Positions 1 through 11,577 of a stretch of 40,939 bases of DNA are shown here, one piece after another. Within the stretch, counting starts at the first letter, position 1. Each line of letters opens with the position of its first letter. The notes below the pieces were generated by a model. The model saw only the letters and a program-made list of their open reading frames with translations, had not been told where the DNA came from and did not search any database. The stretch comes from Anaerovorax odorimutans DSM 5092 (GTDB taxonomy: Bacteria > Bacillota > Clostridia > Peptostreptococcales > Anaerovoracaceae), in contig NZ_AUFC01000023.1 of the NCBI RefSeq assembly GCF_000426305.1, positions 1 through 40,939 of the forward strand, read 5' to 3'. The position numbers and the translations under genes are program-made.

Positions 1-165
1 ATTCAATCAGAGGGAACTTTTGGAATAATAAAATGGAACAGGTCTTACAAAAGACTATTTAGGAGAGGACTTAAAGGAGTAATTCTTGAACTTACTTTAA
101 TTTCTTGTGGTTACAACTTATATAAATATCACAATAAGCGAAATCGAGTTGCATTGGTGGCATAA
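1..165 (+). CDS. Transposase, C-terminal fragment (IS1182-like), partial
   Basis: An open frame enters from the window edge and stops with TAA at 163-165, giving 54 residues. It contains the EGTFGIIKWN and RRGLKGVILE segments and ends in GYNLYKYHN. This resembles the C-terminal end of IS1182-type DDE transposases, where a conserved glutamate precedes FG-IK, then an RG-L-KV-E helix and an N-L-K motif. Only the tail is visible, so it cannot be said whether the element is intact. The element's right end probably lies between 165 and about 240, but I could not identify the inverted repeat without its partner. The family call rests on motif memory. Confidence 0.7.
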   Translation: MQSEGTFGIIKWNRSYKRLFRRGLKGVILELTLISCGYNLYKYHNKRNRVALVA

Positions 166-255
166 TAGAAATCGAAAAATAGCCTTCAAAAAGATAACTC
201 CTTATTTTGTGCACTCATTTTTCAATGATATATATTGAAAGCACTATAAAAATTA

Positions 256-305
256 AAAATCCATCATCATCGAAATTATCTCCGATGATGATGGATTTTT
301 TTAGA
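256..305. terminator. Bidirectional terminator between the transposase and the aminotransferase
   Basis: A 17-18-base stem (about 256-272 paired with 283-300) built from CCATCATCATCG and CGATGATGATGG encloses a loop of about 10 bases. A-runs on the left and T-runs on the right flank it, so it can end transcription from both sides. It lies 30 bases beyond the stop of the minus-strand aminotransferase. Confidence 0.85.
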
Positions 306-331
306 GACTTATTTTACAGCCCCTTTTATTA

Positions 332-1522
332 TTATTTATTATTATAGGCTTCTATTCCCTTTGCAAGTATATACATTGCTCTTTCTAATTTATCTTCTTC
401 CAAGATATATGCAATTCTTATTTCATCTTTTCCTAATCCTTCTGTCGCATAAAATCCATCGGCAGGAGCTGCCATAACAGTTTCTCCATCAATATCAAAA
501 TTTTGCAGCATCCAAATAAGAAATTCTGTAGTATCTTCTACAGGAAGCTTACATACCACATAAAATGCCCCTTCGGGTTTTTCACAAATCACTCCCGGAA
601 TTTTTATAAGATTATTGTAAATTATATTTCTTCTTTTCTCAAATTCGCTTCTTATTTCATTAATTACTCTAAATCCAGTGGAATACAAACCTACTGCTCC
701 TTGCTGTTCAATAGTGGAAACAGCAAGACGACCTTGACATAATTTTGATATTACTGAAAAGAACTCTTTATTTTTTGAAATTACAACTCCAATTCTAGCA
801 CCGCAAGCATTAAATCTTTTAGATACACTGTCTATAATCACTAATCTATCTTGAATATTATCAATATACCCAAAACTTTTAATTTTCCTTCCATCAAATA
901 CCATTTCTCTGTAAACTTCATCAGCAACAATAAACAAATCATATTTTAAAGCCATATCACAAATAGCTTCAATTTCTTCATCTGTAAGTACACTGCCCGT
1001 TGGATTACCTGGATTTGTTACCCATATAGCTTTTGTTTTTGGCGTTATTTTTGATTCTAAATCTTTTTTACTAAAATGAAATCCATTTTCTGCATAAGTA
1101 GTTACAGGAACAGGAGTGGCTCCTGTTATAGTAAAAAATGTATTATAATTCGAATAATATGGTTCAAATATTATATATTCATCTTCTGGATTTGTAAGAG
1201 CCAGCAATGTAAATAATACGGCTTCTGTTCCCCCTGTTGTTATTGCAATATTATCTTTTTCTATATCTATACCTGATTCATTATAATATTTTTGTACTGC
1301 CAAAATAAGCTCAGGAATACCGTTTGAAGGCATATATTCAATTGTAGGCTCATTATATTCTCTTATTCTATCATAATATTCTTTTGGAACTCTTAAGTCA
1401 GGCTGCCCTATATTTAGTTTATAAATTTTTTTTCCTTTTATTTCAGCTTCATCAGCATACTTTGTTAGCTTTCTTACTGATGAAGGTTTCATACTTAACA
1501 TTTTATTTGATAACTGTTTCAT
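332..1522 (-). CDS. PLP-dependent aminotransferase, class I/II
   Basis: This 396-residue protein is a fold-type I aminotransferase, expected to be a cytosolic aspartate/aromatic-type transaminase moving an amino group to a 2-oxo acid through pyridoxal phosphate. Visible motifs are NPGNPTG (170-176), ADEVY (200-204), the PLP lysine in SVSKRF (Lys235), and the phosphate- or carboxylate-binding arginine in GARIG (Arg243). AGGGAG lies 8-9 bases before the ATG. It is transcribed alone: trpS upstream has its own terminator, and a strong bidirectional terminator follows. The exact substrate cannot be read from sequence; aspartate, alanine or aromatic amino acids are all possible. Confidence 0.9.
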   Translation of the reverse strand: MKQLSNKMLSMKPSSVRKLTKYADEAEIKGKKIYKLNIGQPDLRVPKEYYDRIREYNEPTIEYMPSNGIPELILAVQKYYNESGIDIEKDNIAITTGGTEAVLFTLLALTNPEDEYIIFEPYYSNYNTFFTITGATPVPVTTYAENGFHFSKKDLESKITPKTKAIWVTNPGNPTGSVLTDEEIEAICDMALKYDLFIVADEVYREMVFDGRKIKSFGYIDNIQDRLVIIDSVSKRFNACGARIGVVISKNKEFFSVISKLCQGRLAVSTIEQQGAVGLYSTGFRVINEIRSEFEKRRNIIYNNLIKIPGVICEKPEGAFYVVCKLPVEDTTEFLIWMLQNFDIDGETVMAAPADGFYATEGLGKDEIRIAYILEEDKLERAMYILAKGIEAYNNK

Positions 1523-1838
1523 TATAAAATCTCCCTATTTTTGATTAATATAAATTAATCCTATCTATTTATTTAAATCTTTAACATTTATAAAAATTTT
1601 ATTAACAATGAATTTAATTATATATCGTTTCATATATATATTTCAATATAAAATTAAGTAAAAATTAGTTTTTTATATAATTTCTATTGATAAATTTGAA
1701 TTATATTAACTTTTTCCGAAAATATTATGGTTTTTATTATAATTAATAATTAAAAAAAACACCCTATAAATAAAAAAATCTGAATTTATTATATTCAGAT
1801 TTCCTTATTTAAACATATATTATAATTTCTTTTATTAA
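1523..1838. other. AT-rich intergenic region
   Basis: This 316-base gap separates the aminotransferase from trpS, both on the minus strand. It holds the trpS terminator near 1771-1802. The rest is very AT-rich and must contain the aminotransferase promoter, but I cannot point to a convincing -35/-10 pair. I see no tRNA, T-box or small gene in it. Confidence 0.6.
1771..1802 (-). terminator. Rho-independent terminator of trpS
   Basis: A 10-bp stem, AAATCTGAAT (1776-1785) with ATTCAGATTT (1793-1802), has a 7-base loop and is followed on the minus strand by a T-run. It lies 37 bases after the trpS stop. Confidence 0.8.
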
Positions 1839-2819
1839 TTACAAACCTAATCCAAACTTATCTTTTACCCTTTTAATAGTTTTTTCTGAGATTGCATTTG
1901 CCCTTTCTGCGCCATCTCTTAATATGTCCAATAATTCTTTCGAATTTCTTATTTCGTTGAAATTCTTTTGTATTGGAGATATTGAATCATTTACTACAGA
2001 TACTAAATCTTTTTTAAATTCTCCATATCCTATTCCTTCATATTTTTTTTCAATATCATTAATACTGATTCCGGAAAAAGCACTGTAGATATTTAATAAA
2101 TTACTGATTCCCGGTTTATTTTCTATATCAAATCTAACTATACCATCTGAATCAGTTGTTGCTTTCATAATAGACTTTTTTATTTTATTTGAATCATCTA
2201 AAAGTGATATCCTGCTGTGAATATTTTCTGCACTCTTACTCATCTTTGATGTGGGATCATCAAGTGACATTATTCTGGCACCTGCCTTTAAAAATCTTCC
2301 ATCAGGTATTATAAAAGTTTTTCCGTATTTATTATTAATTCTTTCTGCTATATCTCTTGTTATTTCTATATGTTGTTTTTGATCATTGCCCACAGGAACT
2401 ACATCTGTATCATATAATAAGATATCTGCTGCCATTAAAATAGGATAAGTAAAAAGTCCTGTAGGTGCTGATTCACTACCCTTGCTTTTTTGTTTAAATT
2501 GAGTCATCCTTGAAAGTTCACCGGTATAAGAATTACACATTAGAATCCATGAAAGTTCTGCATGTCCTGGAACATCAGATTGTACGAAAATAATTGATTT
2601 TTTTGGATCTAGCCCTACTGCTAGATATAAAGCTGCTACATCCAGTATATTTTTTCTGAGAATTTTCGGATCTTGAGGAACAGTTATTGAATGCATATCA
2701 ACAATACAATAAATACATTCATTACTATCTTGCAATTCCACAAATTGTTTCAATGCTCCTAAATAATTTCCAATATGTATATTTCCTGTAGGCTGCACAC
2801 CCGAAAACACTCGTTTCAT
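1839..2819 (-). CDS. trpS: Tryptophanyl-tRNA synthetase
   Basis: This 326-residue class I aminoacyl-tRNA synthetase charges tRNA-Trp with tryptophan using ATP. The HIGH-type signature is HIGN (15-18, in PTGNIHIGNYLGAL) and the KMSKS loop is at 192-196. The length is that of the short bacterial TrpRS. The start has a good site (GGAGG followed by AAAATT, then ATG). It begins only 37 bases after the sigB stop on the same strand with no terminator between, so it is probably co-transcribed with rsbV-rsbW-sigB. There is no room for a T-box leader, which is unusual because many Firmicute trpS genes are T-box controlled. Confidence 0.97.
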   Translation of the reverse strand: MKRVFSGVQPTGNIHIGNYLGALKQFVELQDSNECIYCIVDMHSITVPQDPKILRKNILDVAALYLAVGLDPKKSIIFVQSDVPGHAELSWILMCNSYTGELSRMTQFKQKSKGSESAPTGLFTYPILMAADILLYDTDVVPVGNDQKQHIEITRDIAERINNKYGKTFIIPDGRFLKAGARIMSLDDPTSKMSKSAENIHSRISLLDDSNKIKKSIMKATTDSDGIVRFDIENKPGISNLLNIYSAFSGISINDIEKKYEGIGYGEFKKDLVSVVNDSISPIQKNFNEIRNSKELLDILRDGAERANAISEKTIKRVKDKFGLGL

Positions 2820-2856
2820 AATTTTCCTCCGTACATTTTAATTTATTAAAAGTAAA

Positions 2857-3597
2857 CTACCTATAATATTCTTGTTTAAATTTTTCTTTTAATTTTTTTT
2901 CTATTCTTGATATGGTCATCTGAGAAACTCCCATAGATTTAGCAATATCTTGCTGAGTTTCATTTTTGAAAAATCTGCGATTAAAAATTTCTTTTTCGTT
3001 ATCAGATAAATCTTTCATTACAGTTTTAATCAATTCAGCATTTTCAAAGCTGTCATATCCAGATTCTTTAACACCAGTAAATTTTTCCAATGATGCATCT
3101 TCATCTTCACCTTCTTCAAATTTTTGATTTAAAGAATATGTACCATATGATTTTCCACCTTCCATAGCTTCTAGAATTTCTTCATCTGTATATCCTAAAT
3201 ACTCTGCTATTTCTGAAATTGTAGGTGTTCTGTATAATTTCCCATATAAAATTTCTTTTGCTTTTGGAATTTGAGATGATATTTCTTTTAAACGTCTTGG
3301 CACCTTTATTGCCCATCCCTTATCTCTGAAATATCTTTTTATTTCCCCAATAATAGTAGGCGTTGCAAAACTTGTAAATTCAAATCCTTTACTCATATCA
3401 TATCTTTCCACAGCAAAAACTAAGGCCATAGAACCAACCTGATATAAATCATCGTATTCTACGCCTTTATTTAAATATTTTTTTACTAATATATCAACCA
3501 TATAAAGATATTTTTCCACAATTTGATTTCTGATATCAATACTCTTTGTACGGTTATACTCTTCAAAAAGTTCTTTGTTATTAATTTCAGCGGCCAT
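2857..3597 (-). CDS. sigB: RNA polymerase sigma factor, SigB/SigF/SigG group
   Basis: This 246-residue sigma-70 family factor lacks region 1. Region 2 spans about 35-100 (YDDLYQVGSMALVFAVERYD, then the -10-binding stretch with the GEIKRYFRDKGW motif). Region 3 covers about 105-170 and region 4 about 190-245, with the helix-turn-helix QDIAKSMGVSQMTISRIEKK. It follows rsbW by 14 bases and rsbV further upstream, the order of both the sigB and spoIIA operons. I call it SigB because the cluster sits beside gyrA as in C. difficile and a sigmaB-type promoter precedes rsbV. A SigF identity cannot be fully excluded without a tree. It would be held inactive by RsbW. Confidence 0.85.
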   Translation of the reverse strand: MAAEINNKELFEEYNRTKSIDIRNQIVEKYLYMVDILVKKYLNKGVEYDDLYQVGSMALVFAVERYDMSKGFEFTSFATPTIIGEIKRYFRDKGWAIKVPRRLKEISSQIPKAKEILYGKLYRTPTISEIAEYLGYTDEEILEAMEGGKSYGTYSLNQKFEEGEDEDASLEKFTGVKESGYDSFENAELIKTVMKDLSDNEKEIFNRRFFKNETQQDIAKSMGVSQMTISRIEKKLKEKFKQEYYR

Positions 3598-3611
3598 TGC
3601 CTACCTCTTTA

Positions 3612-4016
3612 TTATTTACAATATTTTACCATTTTAATACTGGTTCCAGTGCCTATATCTGAACAAATAATAACTTCATCCATCAATGCTTTTATAATAA
3701 AAACCCCAAGACCTCCCTGTTTAGGACAATCAATATTGGGTTCCTTATAATTATTTATATCATAACCACCTGCCTGATCAATAATTGAAATTATCAATTT
3801 ATTATTACCAATTTCACAATCAACCTCATAACTACTGCAAAACCCTACTTGACCATGGCAAACAACATTTGTACATGCTTCTGAAACGGCTACCTTAATA
3901 TCCTCTATAGCTTCAATGTCAAAACCTGCATGATTAGCCAAAGATGATATTGCAAGTCTAACCATTCCTACATATTCAGGTTTACCAGGTACTGAAAGTT
4001 TCAATATATCTGACAT
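3612..4016 (-). CDS. rsbW: Anti-sigma factor serine kinase RsbW
   Basis: This 134-residue GHKL-fold protein binds the sigma factor and phosphorylates the anti-anti-sigma factor RsbV. The N-box is AVSEACTNVVCHG (about 47-59), the G1 box is around IIDQAGGYD, and the G2 glycine lid is QGGLGVFIIKALMDEV. Length and motifs match RsbW/SpoIIAB. It lies between rsbV (30 bases upstream) and sigB (14 bases downstream), forming a partner-switching cassette. SpoIIAB is the alternative; the promoter context favours RsbW. Confidence 0.88.
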   Translation of the reverse strand: MSDILKLSVPGKPEYVGMVRLAISSLANHAGFDIEAIEDIKVAVSEACTNVVCHGQVGFCSSYEVDCEIGNNKLIISIIDQAGGYDINNYKEPNIDCPKQGGLGVFIIKALMDEVIICSDIGTGTSIKMVKYCK

Positions 4017-4046
4017 TTCAATTCTCCTCTTTCTATGGTTTTAGAT

Positions 4047-4358
4047 TTAAGGACATAGCACTTTATCTAAATTAGTGATACTAAGCAATTTTTTAATATT
4101 ATCTTTTGGATTTAAAAGGATTATAGATTTATTATTTTCTTTCATTTTTCCATAAGCTCCAATCATTACACCAAGTCCTGTACTATCAATATAATTTAAA
4201 TCAGTTAAATCTAATTCTATATTTGATTGGTTTATTTCATAAGCTTCTTCTATTTTAGCTTTCAGCTTAGAAGCAGTAAATAAATCTATTTCACCTTCAA
4301 GCTTTAAATCCCATTTATTCAATTCTTGATTATAATTGCTTTGTATTTGTAGTGACAT
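4047..4358 (-). CDS. rsbV: Anti-anti-sigma factor RsbV (STAS domain)
   Basis: This 103-residue single-STAS-domain protein sequesters RsbW when unphosphorylated, freeing the sigma factor. The phosphorylatable serine is Ser59 in the conserved NYIDSTGLGVMIGAY segment. GCGGAGGAAGT lies directly before the ATG, so translation should be strong. It is the first gene of rsbV-rsbW-sigB(-trpS), is separated from gyrA by 60 bases, and has a sigmaB-like promoter in that gap. Reactivation needs a PP2C phosphatase; the PAS-PP2C protein encoded at 25109-26212 is a candidate in this window. Confidence 0.9.
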   Translation of the reverse strand: MSLQIQSNYNQELNKWDLKLEGEIDLFTASKLKAKIEEAYEINQSNIELDLTDLNYIDSTGLGVMIGAYGKMKENNKSIILLNPKDNIKKLLSITNLDKVLCP

Positions 4359-4378
4359 TTTACTTCCTCCGCTTATCT

Positions 4379-4404
4379 ATACCCTAAGAAATAGACATTT
4401 AAAC
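4379..4404 (-). promoter_or_regulatory. SigmaB-type promoter of rsbV-rsbW-sigB
   Basis: On the minus strand GTTTAA (4399-4404) is followed after 14 bases by GGGTAT (4379-4384). This equals the B. subtilis sigmaB consensus GTTTAA-N12-15-GGGTAT and also fits the C. difficile form WGWTT-N13-17-GGGTAWA (AGTTT, 16 bases, GGGTATA). The start point would fall near 4372, leaving a leader of about 14 nucleotides beginning almost at the ribosome binding site. It implies autoregulation of the sigma operon. Confidence 0.75.
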
Positions 4405-4418
4405 TCTTTTATGATATT

Positions 4419-6920
4419 TTAAATTTCTAATTTTAATTGATTTTTATCATTATCTTTCAAATGACTTTCCAAATCTAAATCTACATCTTCTTCTTTTATA
4501 ACTTTTGCCAATGTAATGATATTAGCATCTTCAGATACTTTCATAATTTTAACACCTTGAGTAGCTCTGCCAAGTTTTGAAACTTCTCCTGCATTAATTC
4601 TTATTATAATTCCATCAGAATTAATAAGTAAAACTTCATCATCTTCATTTACTACCATAGCACCTATCAATGCACCTGTTTTATTAAACTTACCTTTATC
4701 ATATGTTAAAAGCCCTTTTCCTCCTCTGGTTTGTACCTTATATTCATTTACAGAGGTTCTCTTACCATAGCCATTTTGTGTCACAACTAATAATTCTTCA
4801 TCTCTTTCTGCAAGCTCCATAGCAACTACTTCATCATCTTTTTCAAGTTTTATTGCTCTTACGCCACCGGCTATTCTTCCCATACTTCTTACATCTTCTT
4901 CAGAGAAACAAATACATTTTCCATTTTTTGTAACGATAATAACATTACTTGTACCTGTTGTTTGTTTTATGCCTATTAATTCATCATTATCTTTTAGATT
5001 AATAGCTATAAGACCTGTTTTTCTGTTTGTATCAAACTGAGAAAGTGGAGTTTTCTTTATAGTTCCATGTTTTGTTACAGCGATCAAATACTTATCTTCA
5101 TCAAAATTTTGAATAGGTATAACCGCAGTAATTCTTTCACGCTGCATTAAATTTAAAAAATTAACCGCAGGTGTTCCTTTAGCTGTCCTTGTTGCTTCAG
5201 GAATTTCATATGCTTTGATTTTATGAGCTTTTCCCGTATTTGTAAAGAACATTAAATAATCATGGGTTGAAGTCATAATCAAATTCTTAACAAAATCATT
5301 TTCTCTTGTTGTAAGTGCTGTAATTCCTTTTCCTCCACGTTTTTGTGTTTTATAAGTATCAGCAGAGATTCTTTTTATATATCCAAGATGTGTAAGAGTA
5401 ACTGCAACCTTTTCTTCTTGTATAAGATCTTCATCATCTAAATCTTCTGCATCGGATTGTATATCAGTTTTTCTCTCATCACCAAATTTTTTCTTAATCT
5501 CAAGGAGCTCTTCTTTTATAATATTCATTAAAATTGATTCGTCAGCAAGAATTTGTTTAAACCATGCTATCTGCTTCATTAATTCAGCATATTCATTCTC
5601 AATTTTTTCTCTTTCCAAGCCTTGTAATCTGGCAAGTCTCATATCTAAAATTGCTTGTGCCTGAATTTCTGAAAGTCCAAAACGTTCAATTAATTTTGCT
5701 TTTGCATCGTTATAGCTTTCTCTTATTGTTCTTATTACTTCATCAATATTATCAAGAGCAATTCTCAGTCCTTCTAATATATGAGCCCTCTCTTCAGCTT
5801 TTCTTAAATCAAATATTGTTCTTCTTGTTACAACATCTTTCTGATGCTTTAAATATTCTTCAAGTATATCTTTAAGATTTAAAATTTTAGGCTGCCCATC
5901 AACTAAGGCAATCATAATAATGCTGTAGGTATCTTGAAGCTGTGTATGCTTATACAATCTATTAAGTGTAATCTGAGGATTTGCATCTTTTTTTAATTCA
6001 ATTACTATACGCATTCCATTTCTGTCAGATTCATCTCTTATATCTGCTATATGTTCTAATCTTTTATCTCTGACAAGCTCAGCAATTTTTTCTATTACTC
6101 TTGATTTATTAACCTGATATGGAATTTCAGTAAAAACAATCTGTGTCTTACCCTTTGAAGTTTCTTCAAATTCAACTTTTGCTCTTACTTTTACTTTCCC
6201 TTGACCTGTTCTGTATGCTTCCTTTACAGCATTTCTTCCCATTATAATGGCACCTGTAGGAAAATCAGGCGCTTTTACAATCTTTATTAAATCTTCTACA
6301 TCAGCTTCTGTATCATCAATTAATTTTACTGTAGCATCTATTACATCATTTAAATTATGAGGTGGAATTGACGTTGCCATTCCAACTGCAATACCATTTG
6401 ATCCATTTACAAGTAAATTAGGAAATCTTGACGGAAGAACAACGGGTTCAGATTCTTCTTCATCAAAATTAGGCATGAAATCCACAGTTTCTTTTTCAAT
6501 ATCTCTTAGCATCTGTAATGCAAAAGGAGTCATTCGTGCTTCTGTGTAACGCATTGCTGCTGCACCATCTCCATCTACAGAACCAAAATTTCCATGTCCA
6601 TCAACTAATTTATATCTAATTGAAAAATCTTGAGCCATTCTTACCATGGCATCATAAATAGAACTATCACCGTGAGGGTGATATTTACCCATTACTTCAC
6701 CCACAATACGAGCGGATTTTTTATGCGGTTTATCAGGTGTAACACCTAGTTCACTCATTCCATATAATATTCTTCTATGAACAGGCTTAAGACCATCTCT
6801 AACATCTGGAAGAGCTCTTCCCACAATGACACTCATAGCATAATCTATATATGAATTTTTCATTTCATCGTGGATTTCGTGTTGAAGTAATTTCGTATCA
6901 TCTAAAAAACTTGTTGTCAT
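4419..6920 (-). CDS. gyrA: DNA gyrase subunit A
   Basis: This 833-residue breakage-reunion subunit forms the A2B2 gyrase that introduces negative supercoils. The catalytic tyrosine is Tyr125 in MRYTEAR. The quinolone-determining region reads [10 protein letters not shown] with Ser86 and Asp90 (equivalent to E. coli Ser83 and Asp87), so no classical resistance change is visible. A GyrA-box-like QKRGGKG lies in the C-terminal beta-pinwheel, which carries repeated GIIIRI/GKAHKI-type strands. GGGGGTGGG precedes the ATG. It starts 12 bases after gyrB and is co-transcribed with it. Confidence 0.98.
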   Translation of the reverse strand: MTTSFLDDTKLLQHEIHDEMKNSYIDYAMSVIVGRALPDVRDGLKPVHRRILYGMSELGVTPDKPHKKSARIVGEVMGKYHPHGDSSIYDAMVRMAQDFSIRYKLVDGHGNFGSVDGDGAAAMRYTEARMTPFALQMLRDIEKETVDFMPNFDEEESEPVVLPSRFPNLLVNGSNGIAVGMATSIPPHNLNDVIDATVKLIDDTEADVEDLIKIVKAPDFPTGAIIMGRNAVKEAYRTGQGKVKVRAKVEFEETSKGKTQIVFTEIPYQVNKSRVIEKIAELVRDKRLEHIADIRDESDRNGMRIVIELKKDANPQITLNRLYKHTQLQDTYSIIMIALVDGQPKILNLKDILEEYLKHQKDVVTRRTIFDLRKAEERAHILEGLRIALDNIDEVIRTIRESYNDAKAKLIERFGLSEIQAQAILDMRLARLQGLEREKIENEYAELMKQIAWFKQILADESILMNIIKEELLEIKKKFGDERKTDIQSDAEDLDDEDLIQEEKVAVTLTHLGYIKRISADTYKTQKRGGKGITALTTRENDFVKNLIMTSTHDYLMFFTNTGKAHKIKAYEIPEATRTAKGTPAVNFLNLMQRERITAVIPIQNFDEDKYLIAVTKHGTIKKTPLSQFDTNRKTGLIAINLKDNDELIGIKQTTGTSNVIIVTKNGKCICFSEEDVRSMGRIAGGVRAIKLEKDDEVVAMELAERDEELLVVTQNGYGKRTSVNEYKVQTRGGKGLLTYDKGKFNKTGALIGAMVVNEDDEVLLINSDGIIIRINAGEVSKLGRATQGVKIMKVSEDANIITLAKVIKEEDVDLDLESHLKDNDKNQLKLEI

Positions 6921-6932
6921 TTAACCCACCCC

Positions 6933-9139
<2,207 letters not shown>

Positions 9140-10243
9140 TTAATTTTCTACTAACTTTTTAACTATTCCGTTTTCTACAAAAAAAATAAATCCATTAGGT
9201 AAATTACATTTAAGTTCTTGCCCTATTTCAGTAGTAGTTATAAATAATTGAACTTGTCCCAATGAATTAATTAAATAAGATTGTCTTTCATAATCCAATT
9301 CCGACAAAACATCATCTAAAAGTAATACAGCATCTTCATTGCTTTCTTCTTTTATTAATTTTATTTCAGCTAATTTTAAAGAAAGTGCTGCTGTCCTTTG
9401 TTGGCCTTGTGAACCATAATGCCTGATATCAATATCATTGACACATATTTTTATATCATCTTTATGAGGACCTACTGTGGTAGTTCTTCTGAAAATATCA
9501 TTTTTTTTATTATCACGAATTTTATTTATAAAAACTTCATTTTGATCTTCAACATTTTCACAAATTTTAATATTAGATTCATAATAAATTGTTAGATTTT
9601 CTTTGCAGTTTGTAATATTTTTATGTATTTCATTACTGATTTTATTTAATTTTTTAATAAAATCATTTCTTTGAAGTATTATTTTTGAGCCATATTCTGC
9701 TAATTTACAATTCCATATTGAAAGAACTTCATCATTTATTTCTGTTTGCTTTAATAATGCATTTCTTTGTTTTAGAATTTTTTTGTATATTGAAAGATTT
9801 TTAAAATATATTGGTTTTAACTGACAAAGTTCTCTATCTATAAATTTTCTTCTTTTTTCTGGTTCTTCTTTAACTATTTTTAAATCCTCTGGAGAAAATA
9901 TTACAATTAACATATTTTCAAGAATATCAGAATTTTTTGTTGCCTTAATACCATCTATTTTTATTTGTTTTCCTTCTTTACCCAATATAATTTCTAAATC
10001 ATGATCTTCAATATTTTTTGAATAAGAAACTTTAACTTTACTGTAATTCTCCCCAAATTTTATCATTTCTATATCTTTATTGGTTTTAAAAGATTTTCCT
10101 AAACTCATTATATATAAGCTTTCCAATAAATTTGTTTTTCCTTGGGCATTTTTACCTATAATGATATTAACTTTCTTGTGAAAATTTAAATCTAAATTTT
10201 TATAATTTCTAAAATCTTTTAATTTAACGTTTTTTATATACAT
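9140..10243 (-). CDS. recF: DNA replication and repair protein RecF
   Basis: This 367-residue SMC-like ABC ATPase loads RecA at single-strand gaps with RecO and RecR. Walker A is GKNAQGKT (30-37), the signature region is YGSQGQQRTAALSLKLAE, and Walker B is AVLLLDDVLSELD (about 312-324). Its ribosome binding site is weak (AAGAAAG). It follows dnaN by 67 bases. The small S4-domain gene (yaaA type) that many Firmicutes carry between dnaN and recF is absent here, because the gap is too short to hold it. Confidence 0.97.
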   Translation of the reverse strand: MYIKNVKLKDFRNYKNLDLNFHKKVNIIIGKNAQGKTNLLESLYIMSLGKSFKTNKDIEMIKFGENYSKVKVSYSKNIEDHDLEIILGKEGKQIKIDGIKATKNSDILENMLIVIFSPEDLKIVKEEPEKRRKFIDRELCQLKPIYFKNLSIYKKILKQRNALLKQTEINDEVLSIWNCKLAEYGSKIILQRNDFIKKLNKISNEIHKNITNCKENLTIYYESNIKICENVEDQNEVFINKIRDNKKNDIFRRTTTVGPHKDDIKICVNDIDIRHYGSQGQQRTAALSLKLAEIKLIKEESNEDAVLLLDDVLSELDYERQSYLINSLGQVQLFITTTEIGQELKCNLPNGFIFFVENGIVKKLVEN

Positions 10244-10310
10244 ATTTTTTCTTTCTTAACACAATATTATAAAATTATGCTTTTAAAATATTTTTTATAT
10301 GCTCTATTAC

Positions 10311-11420
10311 TTAATTATTTGACGAAATTCTAACAGGTAATACTAAATATTCGTAAGAATCTCCTTCTATAGGCTTTATTAAGCATGGTGTTATACTTGT
10401 ATTAAATTCTAATTTTATTTCTTCATCATCTATTACTTTCAATACATCTAAAACATACTTTGAATTAAAGCCAATTTCAAGTTCATTTTCGCAGTTATTA
10501 ATTAATATTTCTTCTTTTACATTTCCTTCTTCTGAACTAGAAGTAATTATTAATTTTTCGTTATATATTGATAATACTATTAAGTTATTTTTTCCATCTT
10601 TAGCTAATAATGAAGCTCTCTCAATACTATCTAAAAAATCAATTCTGTTTACAATTACATCTATCTCATGTTCTTTAGGTATAATATCTTTATATTTTAT
10701 AAATTCGCCTTCTAAAAGTCTAAGAACAATTACTGTATCATTTAATAAAAATACTGCTTTTTTTTCATCTAAAATCATATATAATTCATTTTCTTCTTCT
10801 GTTTCAGATATAATTTTATTTATTTCATTTAAGATTCTTGCTGATATTATTATTTTTTTACTTTCATTATTTTTTACCATTTCTCTTGTAATAGCCATTC
10901 TAAAACCATCTAAGGCAATCATATTTAATGAGTCTTCTTCTATTTCTATTAATACTCCTGTAATAATACCTTTTGATTCATCAATACTTGCTGAAAATGA
11001 AGTCTTTTTTATCATTTCTTTTAAAATGTCTTTTTCAAAGTATATTTTATTTTCTGTATTAATTTCACCAATATTAGGAAATTCGTCAGCAGGCTGTCCT
11101 ACTATTACAAACTTTGATGCATTACATTTTATATTAATATTATCATTTTCTTTTATAATTTCAACATCACCGCTTGGAAGTTTTCTTATAATGTCACTAA
11201 AAAGTTTTGCAGATACAACTGTTGCTCCTTCCTCTTCCACAGTAATGTTTATTTTTTTATCTATACTTATGTCTAAATCAGAAGCGGACAATGTTAATTG
11301 GTTGTTTTTTGCTTCTAATAGTATTCCTTTTAAAATAGGAATTGTTGTTTTTGAAGTTACAGCTTTTGATACAGTATTTAAAGCCTTTGATAATATTTGT
11401 TGATCACATGTAAATTTCAT
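10311..11420 (-). CDS. dnaN: DNA polymerase III beta sliding clamp
   Basis: This 369-residue processivity clamp forms a homodimeric ring. The three clamp domains run through the whole length, with N-terminal MKFTCDQQILSKALNTVSKA and the C-terminal segment ending in YLVLPVRISSNN, a typical clamp end. AGGAGGAATTATA sits just before the ATG. It is the second gene after dnaA and is separated from it by the dnaA-dnaN part of oriC. Confidence 0.97.
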   Translation of the reverse strand: MKFTCDQQILSKALNTVSKAVTSKTTIPILKGILLEAKNNQLTLSASDLDISIDKKINITVEEEGATVVSAKLFSDIIRKLPSGDVEIIKENDNINIKCNASKFVIVGQPADEFPNIGEINTENKIYFEKDILKEMIKKTSFSASIDESKGIITGVLIEIEEDSLNMIALDGFRMAITREMVKNNESKKIIISARILNEINKIISETEEENELYMILDEKKAVFLLNDTVIVLRLLEGEFIKYKDIIPKEHEIDVIVNRIDFLDSIERASLLAKDGKNNLIVLSIYNEKLIITSSSEEGNVKEEILINNCENELEIGFNSKYVLDVLKVIDDEEIKLEFNTSITPCLIKPIEGDSYEYLVLPVRISSNN

Positions 11421-11525
11421 TATAATTCCTCCTAGTATTATATTGCAGGAAATTGTAAAACCATATTCCCAATTCTATAGTGTAATAAGTATGGGGCGAA
11501 GCGCTTATTTATTATATATATTTTA

Positions 11526-11556
11526 TAGTAATAGTAATAATAAGGGCTGTGGATTT
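11526..11556 (-). promoter_or_regulatory. DnaA-trio unwinding element
   Basis: Reading the plus strand, TAG TAA TAG TAA TAA TAA (11526-11543) is followed by GGGC and the box-like TGTGGATTT. The trio consensus is 3'-[G/A]AT-5', which all six triplets satisfy. They lie next to the DnaA boxes with the orientation expected for DnaA filament loading onto a single strand. Confidence 0.7.
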
Positions 11557-11568
11557 GTTAATAACTTA

Positions 11569-11577
11569 TGTGGATAA
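11569..11577 (-). promoter_or_regulatory. DnaA box, perfect match
   Basis: TGTGGATAA is the complement of TTATCCACA, the consensus DnaA box. It lies 13 bases from the degenerate box at 11548-11556 and close to the trio element. Confidence 0.85.

Noticed and set aside
2820-2856. T-box riboswitch upstream of trpS
   Set aside because: Only 37 bases separate sigB and trpS, too short for a T-box, and no matching stem appears in the sigB end.
2857-4358. spoIIAA-spoIIAB-sigF operon instead of rsbVW-sigB
   Set aside because: Same gene order, but the promoter is sigmaB-like and the location beside gyrA matches the stress sigma cluster known from C. difficile. The spoIIA identity cannot be fully ruled out.
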